Shown: positions 47,641 to 56,200 of the stretch, piece after piece
Layout of the letters: every line of letters starts with the position of its first letter
Numbering within the stretch: position 1 is the stretch's first letter
From: G965207045 sp965207045
GTDB lineage: Bacteria; Pseudomonadota; Alphaproteobacteria; Rickettsiales; Anaplasmataceae
Length of the DNA: 64,000 nt
NCBI GenBank assembly: GCA_965207045.1
Contig: OZ242261.1
Location: 806,001 to 870,000, forward strand
Direction of reading: 5' to 3'
The notes under the pieces: model-generated
Seen by the model: the letters and a program-made list of their open reading frames with translations, nothing else
The model's database searches: none
Told to the model about the DNA's origin: nothing
Program-made: the position numbers and the translations under genes

Positions 47641-48501
47641 ATGGATTACGATGAAATAAAGTATGAAAAGGTTAACCGTATAATAAATAAAATAAAAGGC
47701 CAGTATAGCTATAAGGGGACAAATAGAATTTTCAGTACTAAAAAAGATTACAAAACAGCACTTGAAGGCATCAAAGCAATGGTAAGTAACTTGAACTCAA
47801 AAGAAGAGGCGCCTGAATATGCTAAGTATTTTTGTGCCAGCTTCTGCAAAGATGTGCTTGTTTCTAATTTTACAGAGGTTGTTAATGATGTACTAAAAAT
47901 ATTGCATGAAGGTTTTAAAAAACATGGAATAGACTTGCTAAATGAGGTTTTCCCATGTAACTTTTTAAGTTCTGATCTTAGCAATACAAATACAGAAGAA
48001 AGCTCGTTGTTGCATTATTGTGTTGTACGATGTGGTGGTTGTGGTAGCAACCCAAATGTGGAAGAAATTAAAAAAAAGGTACAATTATTATTAGATAAAG
48101 GTGCCGATCCTAGTCAAATAGTAAACAAAAAAACTATAATCGCCTCCTATAACGAAGGTATTAACAAAACAATTAAGAGCAACAAGGGATTTATACAAAC
48201 TAAGACATCAGAGCTTAAAGGTTTACTTGAAAAAGAACAAGCAGAGCTAAAACAACTTGAAGAAGAAAAAGAAACTGAACCAAGAGATGCAAAAATCGCT
48301 AAAGTAGAAACTAGCCATGAGAAAATATATAATGATAGTATTAATGAGATCGAAAGAAGACAAAAAGATTATAAGAAAACTATAAGTGAACACAAAGATT
48401 TGTTAGAACTATTGACACAAACTGCTGCTGAGAAGAAAAACCCATCAACTGCTATAAAGTGCTCTTCGCTTGATAGACAATTTAGTGCACCTTCTGTATA
48501 A
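47641..48501 (+). CDS. Hypothetical protein with ankyrin-like segment and coiled coil
   Basis: 286 residues, no signal peptide or membrane helix. The ATG has a good Shine-Dalgarno (AAGGA) 7 bases upstream. Residues 1-110 are helical and cysteine-containing. Residues 120-160 (SSLLHYCVVRCGGCG, then KVQLLLDKGADPSQIV) look like a single diverged ankyrin repeat. Residues 185-265 are a charged coiled coil (LKGLLEKEQAELKQLEEEKE). The C-terminus is SLDRQFSAPSV. It stands alone between the ribosomal operon and dxr. Probably a lineage-specific protein; function unknown. Confidence 0.7.
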   Translation: MDYDEIKYEKVNRIINKIKGQYSYKGTNRIFSTKKDYKTALEGIKAMVSNLNSKEEAPEYAKYFCASFCKDVLVSNFTEVVNDVLKILHEGFKKHGIDLLNEVFPCNFLSSDLSNTNTEESSLLHYCVVRCGGCGSNPNVEEIKKKVQLLLDKGADPSQIVNKKTIIASYNEGINKTIKSNKGFIQTKTSELKGLLEKEQAELKQLEEEKETEPRDAKIAKVETSHEKIYNDSINEIERRQKDYKKTISEHKDLLELLTQTAAEKKNPSTAIKCSSLDRQFSAPSV

Positions 48502-48592
48502 CAAAGATCACCTAAAAAGGGTTAGACTTTCTTCTTCAGTGAAAGATATATACTATCAAATTAGTTTGTGTGTTCATGAAAGAGCTGTGTTA

Positions 48593-49708
48593 TCACGATA
48601 AATAAAGTAGCACTTCCTCAGCACTCAATCTAGTTCTCTTATCCTGTTCAAAAATTTCCTCAACTGTGCTACCTTGCTTTTCAGAAATAGATTCCATGAT
48701 TTTATCAATCATTACCACAATGTTTTCAAAACTGATTTTACCTTGAAGAAAAAATTTAACTGCCATTTCATTAGCAGCATTAAGTACAACATAATTATTT
48801 GCCTTAATAAATTTTAATGCTGGAAACCTATTATAATCAGGCTCATAAAACGATAATTTACCTACTTCAGTAAGGTTTAGTTCTTTACTAGGGGCACTAA
48901 TACTTCTGTTTGGCCAGCTCAATGCATATGATATTGATATCTCCATATCAGGCAAACTTAAAACAGATATACTATTACCGTCAATATAAGAAACTATACC
49001 ATGCATTATAGCTTCTGGATGAACCAAAATATTAATATTATCTACAGGAATATCAAATAAATAATGCGCTTCTATAACTTCAAGCACCTTATTCATCATT
49101 GTTGCAGAATCCACAGAAATTTTTTTACCCATATTCCACACAGGATGTTTTATAACTTCATCAATTGACTTCTTCTTATTAGCAAAATAAAAAGGACCTC
49201 CTGAAGCAGTTAACGTAATTCTGTTAATTTCCTTATCATATATTTGAAAAATCGCATTGTGTTCAGAATCCAATGGAATGATTTGTGCTTTAGGAGCCAT
49301 ATTACTAATAATCTTACCAGCACAAACTAGAACTTCCTTACTTGCTATTGCTAATATCTTTGCACTTTTTATAGACTGTATAGTTGGGAATAGTGCTGCA
49401 ATACCAACAATTGCCATGATACTTATATCAACATTAATCTTCGCACATTCAATCAGCAAGTTAGTTCCATAAAAAATTTCTATATCGTGATTGCTAAGCA
49501 AGCTTTTCAAAAGTTGAAAATGTTTCTCATTGCCAATAACAACTTTTTTTGCTTTTACAGCAATAGCTTGCTTAGCAAGCAATTCAAAATTCTCATTTGC
49601 AGTAAGAAGTTTTACATCATATTGCTTTAAATTGCTTCTAACTATTTTTACAGTCTTACTACCAACAGCACCGGTAGAACCAAAAATTGCTATTGATTTC
49701 TTATACAT
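48593..49708 (-). CDS. dxr: 1-deoxy-D-xylulose 5-phosphate reductoisomerase
   Basis: Makes 2-C-methyl-D-erythritol 4-phosphate with NADPH, the committed step of the MEP isoprenoid pathway. At 371 residues it is slightly short. Visible: the NADPH-binding AIFGSTGAVGSKTVKIV, ILAIASKEVLVCAGKII, the metal-binding LDSEHNAIFQ, LTASGGPF, and HPVWNMGKKISVDSATMMNK. The C-terminal domain is complete. It diverges from nuoI. Confidence 0.96.
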   Translation of the reverse strand: MYKKSIAIFGSTGAVGSKTVKIVRSNLKQYDVKLLTANENFELLAKQAIAVKAKKVVIGNEKHFQLLKSLLSNHDIEIFYGTNLLIECAKINVDISIMAIVGIAALFPTIQSIKSAKILAIASKEVLVCAGKIISNMAPKAQIIPLDSEHNAIFQIYDKEINRITLTASGGPFYFANKKKSIDEVIKHPVWNMGKKISVDSATMMNKVLEVIEAHYLFDIPVDNINILVHPEAIMHGIVSYIDGNSISVLSLPDMEISISYALSWPNRSISAPSKELNLTEVGKLSFYEPDYNRFPALKFIKANNYVVLNAANEMAVKFFLQGKISFENIVVMIDKIMESISEKQGSTVEEIFEQDKRTRLSAEEVLLYLS

Positions 49709-49797
49709 TATTATGGATATTAGGGTTGATAATATTAAAAAGAAATTTACTCTACTAAAACAAATTTTAGTAGCGCTGTAAATAGGATTTCTACACT

Positions 49798-50280
49798 ATG
49801 CGTAACTTAAAACTCAAATCTTTTATAAAATACTTCTTTTTTATCGATATACTAAAAGGCCTGAGACTATCTCTACAATACCTTCTAAAACCAAAAGTTA
49901 GCAAAAGATACCCTGAAGAAAAAGGTAACTACAGCTTACGTTTTAGAGGGGAACATGCTTTAAGACGTTACCCTAGCGGTGAAGAAAGATGTATAGCTTG
50001 TAAGCTATGTGAAGCAATATGTCCAGCACAAGCAATTACTATAGAAGCAGAAGAATGCAAAGATGGTAGTAGAAGAGCAACGAAATATGACATAGATATG
50101 ACTAAATGCATATATTGCGGCTTTTGTCAGGAGGCATGTCCAGTGGATGCCATTGTAGAAGGTCCTAATTTTGAATTTGCTACAGAAACTAGAGATGAAT
50201 TGATGTATGAGAAAGACAAATTATTAGAAAATGGTGAAATTTGGGAAAAAGCTTTATATAAGATGATAAAAGACAATTAA
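49798..50280 (+). CDS. nuoI: NADH-quinone oxidoreductase subunit I
   Basis: The ferredoxin-like subunit of complex I that carries clusters N6a and N6b. At 160 residues it is normal. Two 4Fe-4S motifs are visible: CIACKLCEAICPAQAITI (about 62) and CIYCGFCQEACPVDAIVE (about 101). The N-terminus has the membrane-proximal basic helix. It is separate from other nuo genes, as in other Anaplasmataceae where complex I genes are scattered. gshA follows on the same strand after 38 bases. Confidence 0.97.
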   Translation: MRNLKLKSFIKYFFFIDILKGLRLSLQYLLKPKVSKRYPEEKGNYSLRFRGEHALRRYPSGEERCIACKLCEAICPAQAITIEAEECKDGSRRATKYDIDMTKCIYCGFCQEACPVDAIVEGPNFEFATETRDELMYEKDKLLENGEIWEKALYKMIKDN

Positions 50281-50318
50281 TAATTTTACTCGAGATTAAT
50301 AATCTTATTTTATAATTA

Positions 50319-51491
50319 ATGACTAAGGTTTTAGACATACTCAATGAACGCATAACTGAAAAAGCTTTTAATGATTGGCTATTACACCAGACTAATGGCA
50401 GAAAATATAATATTTACTCTTCTATAGATATTCGTAATTCTGGTCACAAGTTAGCACCAGTTGATGTCAATCTCTTTCCAGCTGGATTTAATAATTTAGG
50501 TGCAAAGTCAACAGAGTTATCTGCCTCTATTTTAAAAACAAAATACTGCGGGAAAAAATTTTTAATAGTGCCAGAAAATCACACACGTAACCCATATTAC
50601 AATGATAATTTATTAAAACTAAAAGAAATATTAGAGTTAGCTGGAAATAAAGCAAAAATTGCACAAAACAAAGAAATACAAGCAAGTAAAGGTGAAGTTA
50701 TACCAACTGCAATAATCACAAAGAAAAACTGCTTAATAGAAACCAACTGTAGTTATGTTCCAGAAATCATATTAATCAATAACGACATGATTTCTGGAAT
50801 CCCAGAAATATTACTGAATATTAAACAAGAGCTAATACCTAATGTTAACCTAGGCTGGTTTAATCGCTCAAAACATAATTATTTTGAAATTTATAATGAA
50901 GTAGCAAAAAAATTCTGCATAGACTTTTCAATAGACCCTTGGCTTTTGAGTACCTTTATCACAAAATGCACAAAAATCAATTTTCATAAAAAAGAAGGTT
51001 TAGAATGTGTTGCACTAGGGGTAGAAAAAATGTTAAAAAAAATACAAGATAAATACAATGAATATTCCATTGAAAGTCAACCATACATTTTCATAAAAGC
51101 AGATAATGGTAGCTATGGCATGGGTATAACCAGTGTATCAACAGCCGAAGAAGTTTTTAATCTAAATAAAAATACTAGAAAAAAAATGAAAGTCACAAAA
51201 GGAAAATATGAGATAAATGAAGTATTATTACAAGAAGGAATTGAGACTATAGATTCTCATGAGGGTAACGTTGCTGAAACACTAATTTATTGTATACTAG
51301 ACCAACCCGTATCAACAATCCATCGTCACCATAACACACAATCAAACTTAAACAATTTAAACGTAACAGGAGCAAAGTTTAGCGAAGTAAAGGTTGCTAA
51401 GCGCAATAAATTAGCATATGCTATTATTAGCCATCTATCACTATTAGCAACCTCAATTGAATTGCAACATTATAATGAACAGACAAATTAA
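50319..51491 (+). CDS. gshA: Glutamate-cysteine ligase (proteobacterial GshA type)
   Basis: Joins glutamate and cysteine, the first step of glutathione synthesis. The 390-residue chain matches the less common GshA family of acidophile and alphaproteobacterial type, not the E. coli type. Visible: VDVNLFPAGFNNLG, FLIVPENHTRNPYY, LGWFNRSKHNYFEIY, FIKADNGSYGMGITSV (ATP-grasp-like loop) and QPVSTIHRHHN. It is between nuoI and rpe and overlaps the rpe start by 17 bases, so the three may be co-transcribed. Glutathione would serve the glutaredoxin at 8.4 kb. Confidence 0.9.
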   Translation: MTKVLDILNERITEKAFNDWLLHQTNGRKYNIYSSIDIRNSGHKLAPVDVNLFPAGFNNLGAKSTELSASILKTKYCGKKFLIVPENHTRNPYYNDNLLKLKEILELAGNKAKIAQNKEIQASKGEVIPTAIITKKNCLIETNCSYVPEIILINNDMISGIPEILLNIKQELIPNVNLGWFNRSKHNYFEIYNEVAKKFCIDFSIDPWLLSTFITKCTKINFHKKEGLECVALGVEKMLKKIQDKYNEYSIESQPYIFIKADNGSYGMGITSVSTAEEVFNLNKNTRKKMKVTKGKYEINEVLLQEGIETIDSHEGNVAETLIYCILDQPVSTIHRHHNTQSNLNNLNVTGAKFSEVKVAKRNKLAYAIISHLSLLATSIELQHYNEQTN

Positions 51492-52136
51492 AATAGCACC
51501 ATCGATATTATCTGCAGATTTTTCTAAGCTCGGCCAAGAAGTCCGTGATATTGAATCTGCAGGTGCAGATTATATTCATATAGACGTCATGGATGGCCAT
51601 TTCGTGCCTAACATTACGTTTGGCCCATGTGTAATAAAATCGATACGACCATACACAAATTTGCCCTTTGATGTACACTTAATGATCTCACCAGCTGCAC
51701 AATTTATTGACGATTTTGCCAATGCAGGAGCTGATATAATCACCATACATGTTGAAGCTGAAATTCATTTAGAACGAACAATACAAAAAATTAGATCTTT
51801 AGGAAAAAAAGTTGGCATTTCACTAATTCCATCCACCCCTATAGAATTTCTGAAATACTTAATAGAAGATATTGATCTAATCCTTGTTATGTCTGTCAAT
51901 CCAGGTTTTAGTGGACAGAAATTTTTGCATTCACAACTGCAAAAAATTGTAGAGATAAAAAAACTCATAAAAATTTCAAAAAAAAAAATATTTTACTAGA
52001 AGTAGATGGTGGTATAACTCAAAAGAATGCAAATTTAATCATCAAAGCTGGTGCTGATATATTGGTCGCAGGTTCTGCAATCTTTGACGGAAATAGTAAT
52101 TATGCTAATAATATAAGCAATTTCAGACTCAGTTAA
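51475..52136 (+). pseudogene. rpe: Ribulose-phosphate 3-epimerase with A11 frameshift
   Basis: Interconverts ribulose 5-phosphate and xylulose 5-phosphate in the pentose phosphate pathway. From the ATG at 51475: IKIAPSILSADFSKLGQEV, HIDVMDGHFVPNITFGP, FDVHLMISPAAQFI and MSVNPGFSGQKFLHSQ, all family signatures. The frame then enters an A11 run (51978-51988) and stops. One extra A restores NILLEVDGGITQKNAN, KAGADILVAGSAIFDG and a normal end at 52136, about 220 residues. The lost part holds the catalytic aspartate (VDGG) and phosphate-binding loop, so the short form would be inactive. Everything else is intact. Rescue by slippage or a sequencing error is plausible. The frame is open further up (51457), but 51475 fits the family. 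Confidence 0.8.
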
Positions 52137-52280
52137 GCAAAAAAATTGTATTAATTAGAAATATCAAAAATTTTTAAAAAAGTTGCTATGATACAAGAAA
52201 AAAAACATATATTCATTTGCACTTCAGCTAATAATTCTAAATATATTTCAAAAAAATGATATTTTATTGATATAAGCATA

Positions 52281-52309
52281 TTGACAAAGTAATACTAATT
52301 AACTATTCA
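52281..52309 (+). promoter_or_regulatory. Possible promoter of the duplicated-domain gene
   Basis: TTGACA at 52281-52286 and TATTCA at 52304-52309, 17 bases apart, lie 36 bases before the ATG at 52346. The -35 is perfect and the -10 is weak. Confidence 0.4.
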
Positions 52310-52345
52310 TTGACCCGGTTAAGATTGTTTTTGTGAGAAATATAT

Positions 52346-53782
52346 ATGCCAATAAAGATGGGAAGTATTTCTTTCCACGCCAGTACTGTCCATTCAGCAG
52401 AATACATAAACTATCATTTCTCACATATCAAAATCCGAGAAACACAAATGGATAAGTATTTTATACGTCTTGTATTTGATGCTAAAAATGATGTTGTAAG
52501 TACTTCTAATGGTCTAGAGTTGAGTAAGGAAGGAACGTTTGCAAAGTTCCTTAGCTATTTACTCAACAATATTGGTGGTTCCCACTTTCTCTTCTTTGAT
52601 ATAAGCCGTGAAATCGATGTTATAACCAGGGATGGTAAGATTGAATGTAGTCATAATATATGCATCTCTTTTTCGGAACTTGCTCAATTTTCTCATATAA
52701 CAAAGATAGTATCCTCTGCATATAAAAAATTTAACCTTGATTGTGAAGATACTATAAAAGAATCAATATTCAATGTATTATTTAGCAATCTTAATAAAAC
52801 AATGCAAAAAAAGATTGCACTAAAGGAGGTAGAGGTAAGTTCAGCAGGAATTACTTTCCTTATGATCGATTCTTATAACAAGATAATAATTAAAAAAGCT
52901 AAAAGCGATGCTATAAGCACCAAAATTGATAGCACGAAGCCTATAAAAATGGGTAGTATTTCTTTTTACACCACAGCTGTTCATTCAGCAGAAAGTTTTT
53001 TAAAACACTTTTCGCCAGATGCCTTCCTAAAATACTCAGAAGAGAATACGTGTATTATATGTCTTGTACTTGATGCTAAAAATGATGTTGTTGTCAATAA
53101 TGGTAAGGGTAAGTTGTCGATGGGAGATATGAATCCGGAAGGCACGTTTTCTCGTTTCTATGATTATTTATCTGATAAGATCGGTACATGTAACATTTGT
53201 GTCCTTCCTCTATTCAATAAAGATCAGATAAGTTGCAATGCTAAAACTACAGTAAGCGATAATGTGCTAATCCTTTTTTCGAGTATTAGTCAATTTTCTG
53301 ACATATCGAAAGTAATATCTTCTTCATTTGACGCCTTTGAGCTTGATTGTACAGGTGAGCAAAAAGAGGAAATTTTTAACTCACTTCTACATCAATTTTA
53401 TGAAATAATGCCACGACTAAAAGAGCATAGCGTAACGGTAGACTCAACAGGGATCATTTTCAGTACACTTGATACTTTAATAGAAGAACAAACTCCACAG
53501 AAGCAGAAAACGAGTAGCAAGAGCACTAAGGAAAAAGGGAAGAAATCATTATTAGAAGAGGAGAAGCCTATATTAGCAGCAAGCAGTGTAGCAGTAGAAA
53601 CCGAAACCGTAGTATTAAAGAAAAAGGAACCATTGCTGATGAATACTCAAAAAGAAACTGTTGTTAACACAGAAGAGAAAGTTTGTAGAATTGACAACAA
53701 AGATTCAAAACAAAGTACACTGACAACAAGTGTATCCGAAGTAAAGTTACTACAAGAATCCAAGTTATGTGCAGAACAATAA
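52346..53782 (+). CDS. Hypothetical protein with two tandem homologous domains
   Basis: 478 residues, no family recognised. An internal duplication is plain: residues 2-190 and about 200-390 both begin (P)IKMGSISF...VHSAE, share VFDAKNDVV / VLDAKNDVV and the ...EGTF.(K/R)F..YL block, and end with a helix before SAGITF / STGIIF. The last 90 residues are a low-complexity K/E/T/V tail. There is no signal peptide. The codon and amino-acid mix is less extreme than that of the neighbours, for example more GTA and GCA in the tail. It is convergent with the 405-residue gene, with 22 bases between stops. Could be a lineage-specific effector; function unknown. Confidence 0.72.
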   Translation: MPIKMGSISFHASTVHSAEYINYHFSHIKIRETQMDKYFIRLVFDAKNDVVSTSNGLELSKEGTFAKFLSYLLNNIGGSHFLFFDISREIDVITRDGKIECSHNICISFSELAQFSHITKIVSSAYKKFNLDCEDTIKESIFNVLFSNLNKTMQKKIALKEVEVSSAGITFLMIDSYNKIIIKKAKSDAISTKIDSTKPIKMGSISFYTTAVHSAESFLKHFSPDAFLKYSEENTCIICLVLDAKNDVVVNNGKGKLSMGDMNPEGTFSRFYDYLSDKIGTCNICVLPLFNKDQISCNAKTTVSDNVLILFSSISQFSDISKVISSSFDAFELDCTGEQKEEIFNSLLHQFYEIMPRLKEHSVTVDSTGIIFSTLDTLIEEQTPQKQKTSSKSTKEKGKKSLLEEEKPILAASSVAVETETVVLKKKEPLLMNTQKETVVNTEEKVCRIDNKDSKQSTLTTSVSEVKLLQESKLCAEQ

Positions 53783-53804
53783 TAATGTTCTTCTCTACCT
53801 TAAC

Positions 53805-55022
53805 TTAAAACATTTTTGTTGTTATTTGTTCTACCTCTCCTTGTTTTGTGTGTGTGATTTTGCATGATTTGATTTTATTTCCTGGCTTTTCTGTTGTTAG
53901 CACTATTGAGTTTGTTACTAAAGCTATACTTCTCGCTCGCCCCATATTATAGTAGCTACTAGTAGTAGACTGATGATGATAAAAAATAGCAAACCCCAAA
54001 CTTTCTTCTTTCATGTTAACAATTCCAGCTCTTCTATCTTCAGCTATAGCCAGGGATTTTCCCTCTATCACTGTAATTCTTGCTGGTTGTAAGGAGAGCA
54101 TTTGGAAATTAACCCCCTTAATCTCACTAGCAATAAAATGAGTAGCTTTTCTACCAACTTCAATGATATTTCTCCCAATAGCAGTAACAACTCTCACTCC
54201 AATATTAGCAGCGTTCAATAGTGCAAAATCCGTGGTTTGATTCATCATATGAAGAAGTGGTATTGGTTTTACTGATGTTGACAGACCAAGAAAAGGAAGA
54301 GATTTACCTTCTAAACTTTTGTCTACAACAGTACTCACATTTCTCTGCCAATCTTCAGCTTTTATTGTTGTTTGAAAAATTGCAGAATGCTTTTGGCTCA
54401 CTTTCGATTCTAAATTTCTTTGATTAATATCTTTCTTGATTTCTTCTGCTACAGAAATCGCTTTCACAGCTTCACTTATTCTACTAATATCACGTTGCAC
54501 CTGTAAAAGAGATTCTTTCATTGCTTGATTAGCTTCGCGCAGCATTTCCTTTAGCAAAAGTGATTGTATAAGCCTACTTTCTAGTTCCTTTTTTTCACTT
54601 TTAGACTGCAGGTGTGATCTTGCTTTGGTTAGACTTGTAGTACCAATTATAACCTCTCTCAACTCCTTTTTACTTCTGAATAAAGCACGCAACTGAGAGA
54701 CTATTTTTTTCCAAGCAAGAGTCTTCCATACCCTTTTGACAAATGTAATGAATGATAGCTTTTGTCTATTTTTTTTAGGAGAATCTTTTTGATCTTCCTC
54801 TCTTATAGCTTCTTCTGCATAATTCGTCTCAGATTTTGTACTTGATTTTTTCTTTTCAGAAGTTTTACCATCATAGCTTTGCCTAAGCTCTTTTTCAGCA
54901 GCTTCTTGCTCTTTTTGGGCTTGAGTTAACCTAGCTTTATAATGCTGATCACCACCATAATCTTCGTCACTCTCATTATACTCTAACTCAGTAAGGTATT
55001 TTCTCCTATTTTTATCATCCAT
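53805..55022 (-). CDS. Hypothetical charged, helical protein
   Basis: 405 residues, no recognised family. Residues 1-90 are highly charged (YLTELEYNESDEDYGGDQ, then K/E-rich). Residues 90-115 are basic and hydrophobic (FVKRVWKTLAWKKIVSQLRA). Residues 125-220 form a long amphipathic or coiled-coil helix (LLLKEMLREANQAMKESLLQ). The C-terminal 150 residues read as beta-rich with S/T runs (HHQSTTSSYYNMG). There is no signal peptide. It is convergent with the duplicated-domain gene, and both interrupt the core genes rpe and mdh. Function unknown. Confidence 0.7.
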   Translation of the reverse strand: MDDKNRRKYLTELEYNESDEDYGGDQHYKARLTQAQKEQEAAEKELRQSYDGKTSEKKKSSTKSETNYAEEAIREEDQKDSPKKNRQKLSFITFVKRVWKTLAWKKIVSQLRALFRSKKELREVIIGTTSLTKARSHLQSKSEKKELESRLIQSLLLKEMLREANQAMKESLLQVQRDISRISEAVKAISVAEEIKKDINQRNLESKVSQKHSAIFQTTIKAEDWQRNVSTVVDKSLEGKSLPFLGLSTSVKPIPLLHMMNQTTDFALLNAANIGVRVVTAIGRNIIEVGRKATHFIASEIKGVNFQMLSLQPARITVIEGKSLAIAEDRRAGIVNMKEESLGFAIFYHHQSTTSSYYNMGRARSIALVTNSIVLTTEKPGNKIKSCKITHTKQGEVEQITTKMF

Positions 55023-55093
55023 TACATCACTATAATTATTATACCTTCATATACAAACTAATATATGCTGCCTATTTAAAAGATCAACAAAGA

Positions 55094-56041
55094 TTATTCA
55101 TTTTTTAACTTTATTGAATCAACCAAACCTTTTACAGTATCAGCCGAACTTTTAAACATCATTTCTTCTTCTTCATTTAAATCAACTTCAACTATTTTTT
55201 CTACACCATTTTTTCCTAATATTACAGGAACTCCTACATATAAACCTTTTACCCCATACTCTCCATTTAGATAAGCAGAACATGGCAACAAACGTTTCTT
55301 ATCTTGCAAATATGATTCAGCCATTTGAATAGCAGATGCAGCAGGTGCATAAAAAGCAGAAGATTTTAACAAATTTACAATCTCAACACCACCTCTACGA
55401 GTCCGTTCGACTATCTCATCAATACTAGATTGTGTTATAAACCCCATCTTAACCATCTCAGACAAAGGTATACCAGCTACAGTAGAATATCTGACCATTG
55501 GCACCATTGTATCACCATGTCCACCTAGCACAAATGCGCTAACATCTTCTACTGACACCCCTACTGCTTGAGAAATAAAATAACGAAAACGAGCTGAGTC
55601 AAGAATTCCTGCCATTCCCACAACTCTATTTGCCGGAAAAGCTGTAACTTGCTGCATAACCCAAACCATTGCATCTAATGGATTTGTAATGACAATCACA
55701 AAAGCATTCTCTGCATATTTTTTTATATTATCACCAACAACTTTAATAACGGAAGCATTAGTAGTAATCAAATCATCCCTACTCATACCTGGCTTGCGTG
55801 CAATACCAGCAGTAATGATGACAACATCCGAATCAGCCATATCAGCATAATTATTACTACCTTTTACTCTATAATCACAACCTTCAATCGGCCATGATGA
55901 TGCCAAATCTAACGCTTTGCCTTGTGGAATACCATATGCTATATCGATTAAAACTATATCTGCTAAACCTTTCATGCTAATTAAATGTGCTAAAGTGCCA
56001 CCAATATTACCAGCACCAATAAGGCTAATTTTTGCTTTCAT
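55094..56041 (-). CDS. mdh: Malate dehydrogenase
   Basis: NAD-dependent oxidation of malate to oxaloacetate in the TCA cycle. At 315 residues it matches the lactate dehydrogenase-like malate dehydrogenases of alphaproteobacteria. Visible: ISLIGAGNIGGTLAHLIS, VVIITAGIARKPGMSRDDL (mobile loop with substrate arginines), ITNPLDAMVWVM, GMAGILDSARFRYFI and the catalytic histidine in FVLGGHGDTMVPM. A Shine-Dalgarno-like AGGT lies about 9 bases before the ATG. It diverges from thiC. Confidence 0.97.
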   Translation of the reverse strand: MKAKISLIGAGNIGGTLAHLISMKGLADIVLIDIAYGIPQGKALDLASSWPIEGCDYRVKGSNNYADMADSDVVIITAGIARKPGMSRDDLITTNASVIKVVGDNIKKYAENAFVIVITNPLDAMVWVMQQVTAFPANRVVGMAGILDSARFRYFISQAVGVSVEDVSAFVLGGHGDTMVPMVRYSTVAGIPLSEMVKMGFITQSSIDEIVERTRRGGVEIVNLLKSSAFYAPAASAIQMAESYLQDKKRLLPCSAYLNGEYGVKGLYVGVPVILGKNGVEKIVEVDLNEEEEMMFKSSADTVKGLVDSIKLKNE

Positions 56042-56200
56042 TTTTTACTACCTAAAATTAAATAACCTCATGTATGGTAGAAAAATTTAATTATTCACAC
56101 AATTAAATTTTTTATCATTAATAAATATGAAATATCCTAAAATTTGATTTATAGTAAGAAAGATGATAGTTATCTCTTTAATTGAGCCTGTCTCTAGCAA

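Noticed and set aside
56042..56200. Possible TPP riboswitch before thiC
   Set aside because: The CUGAGA and ACCUGA...GGAUAAUGCCAGC elements expected of a THI box are not present.
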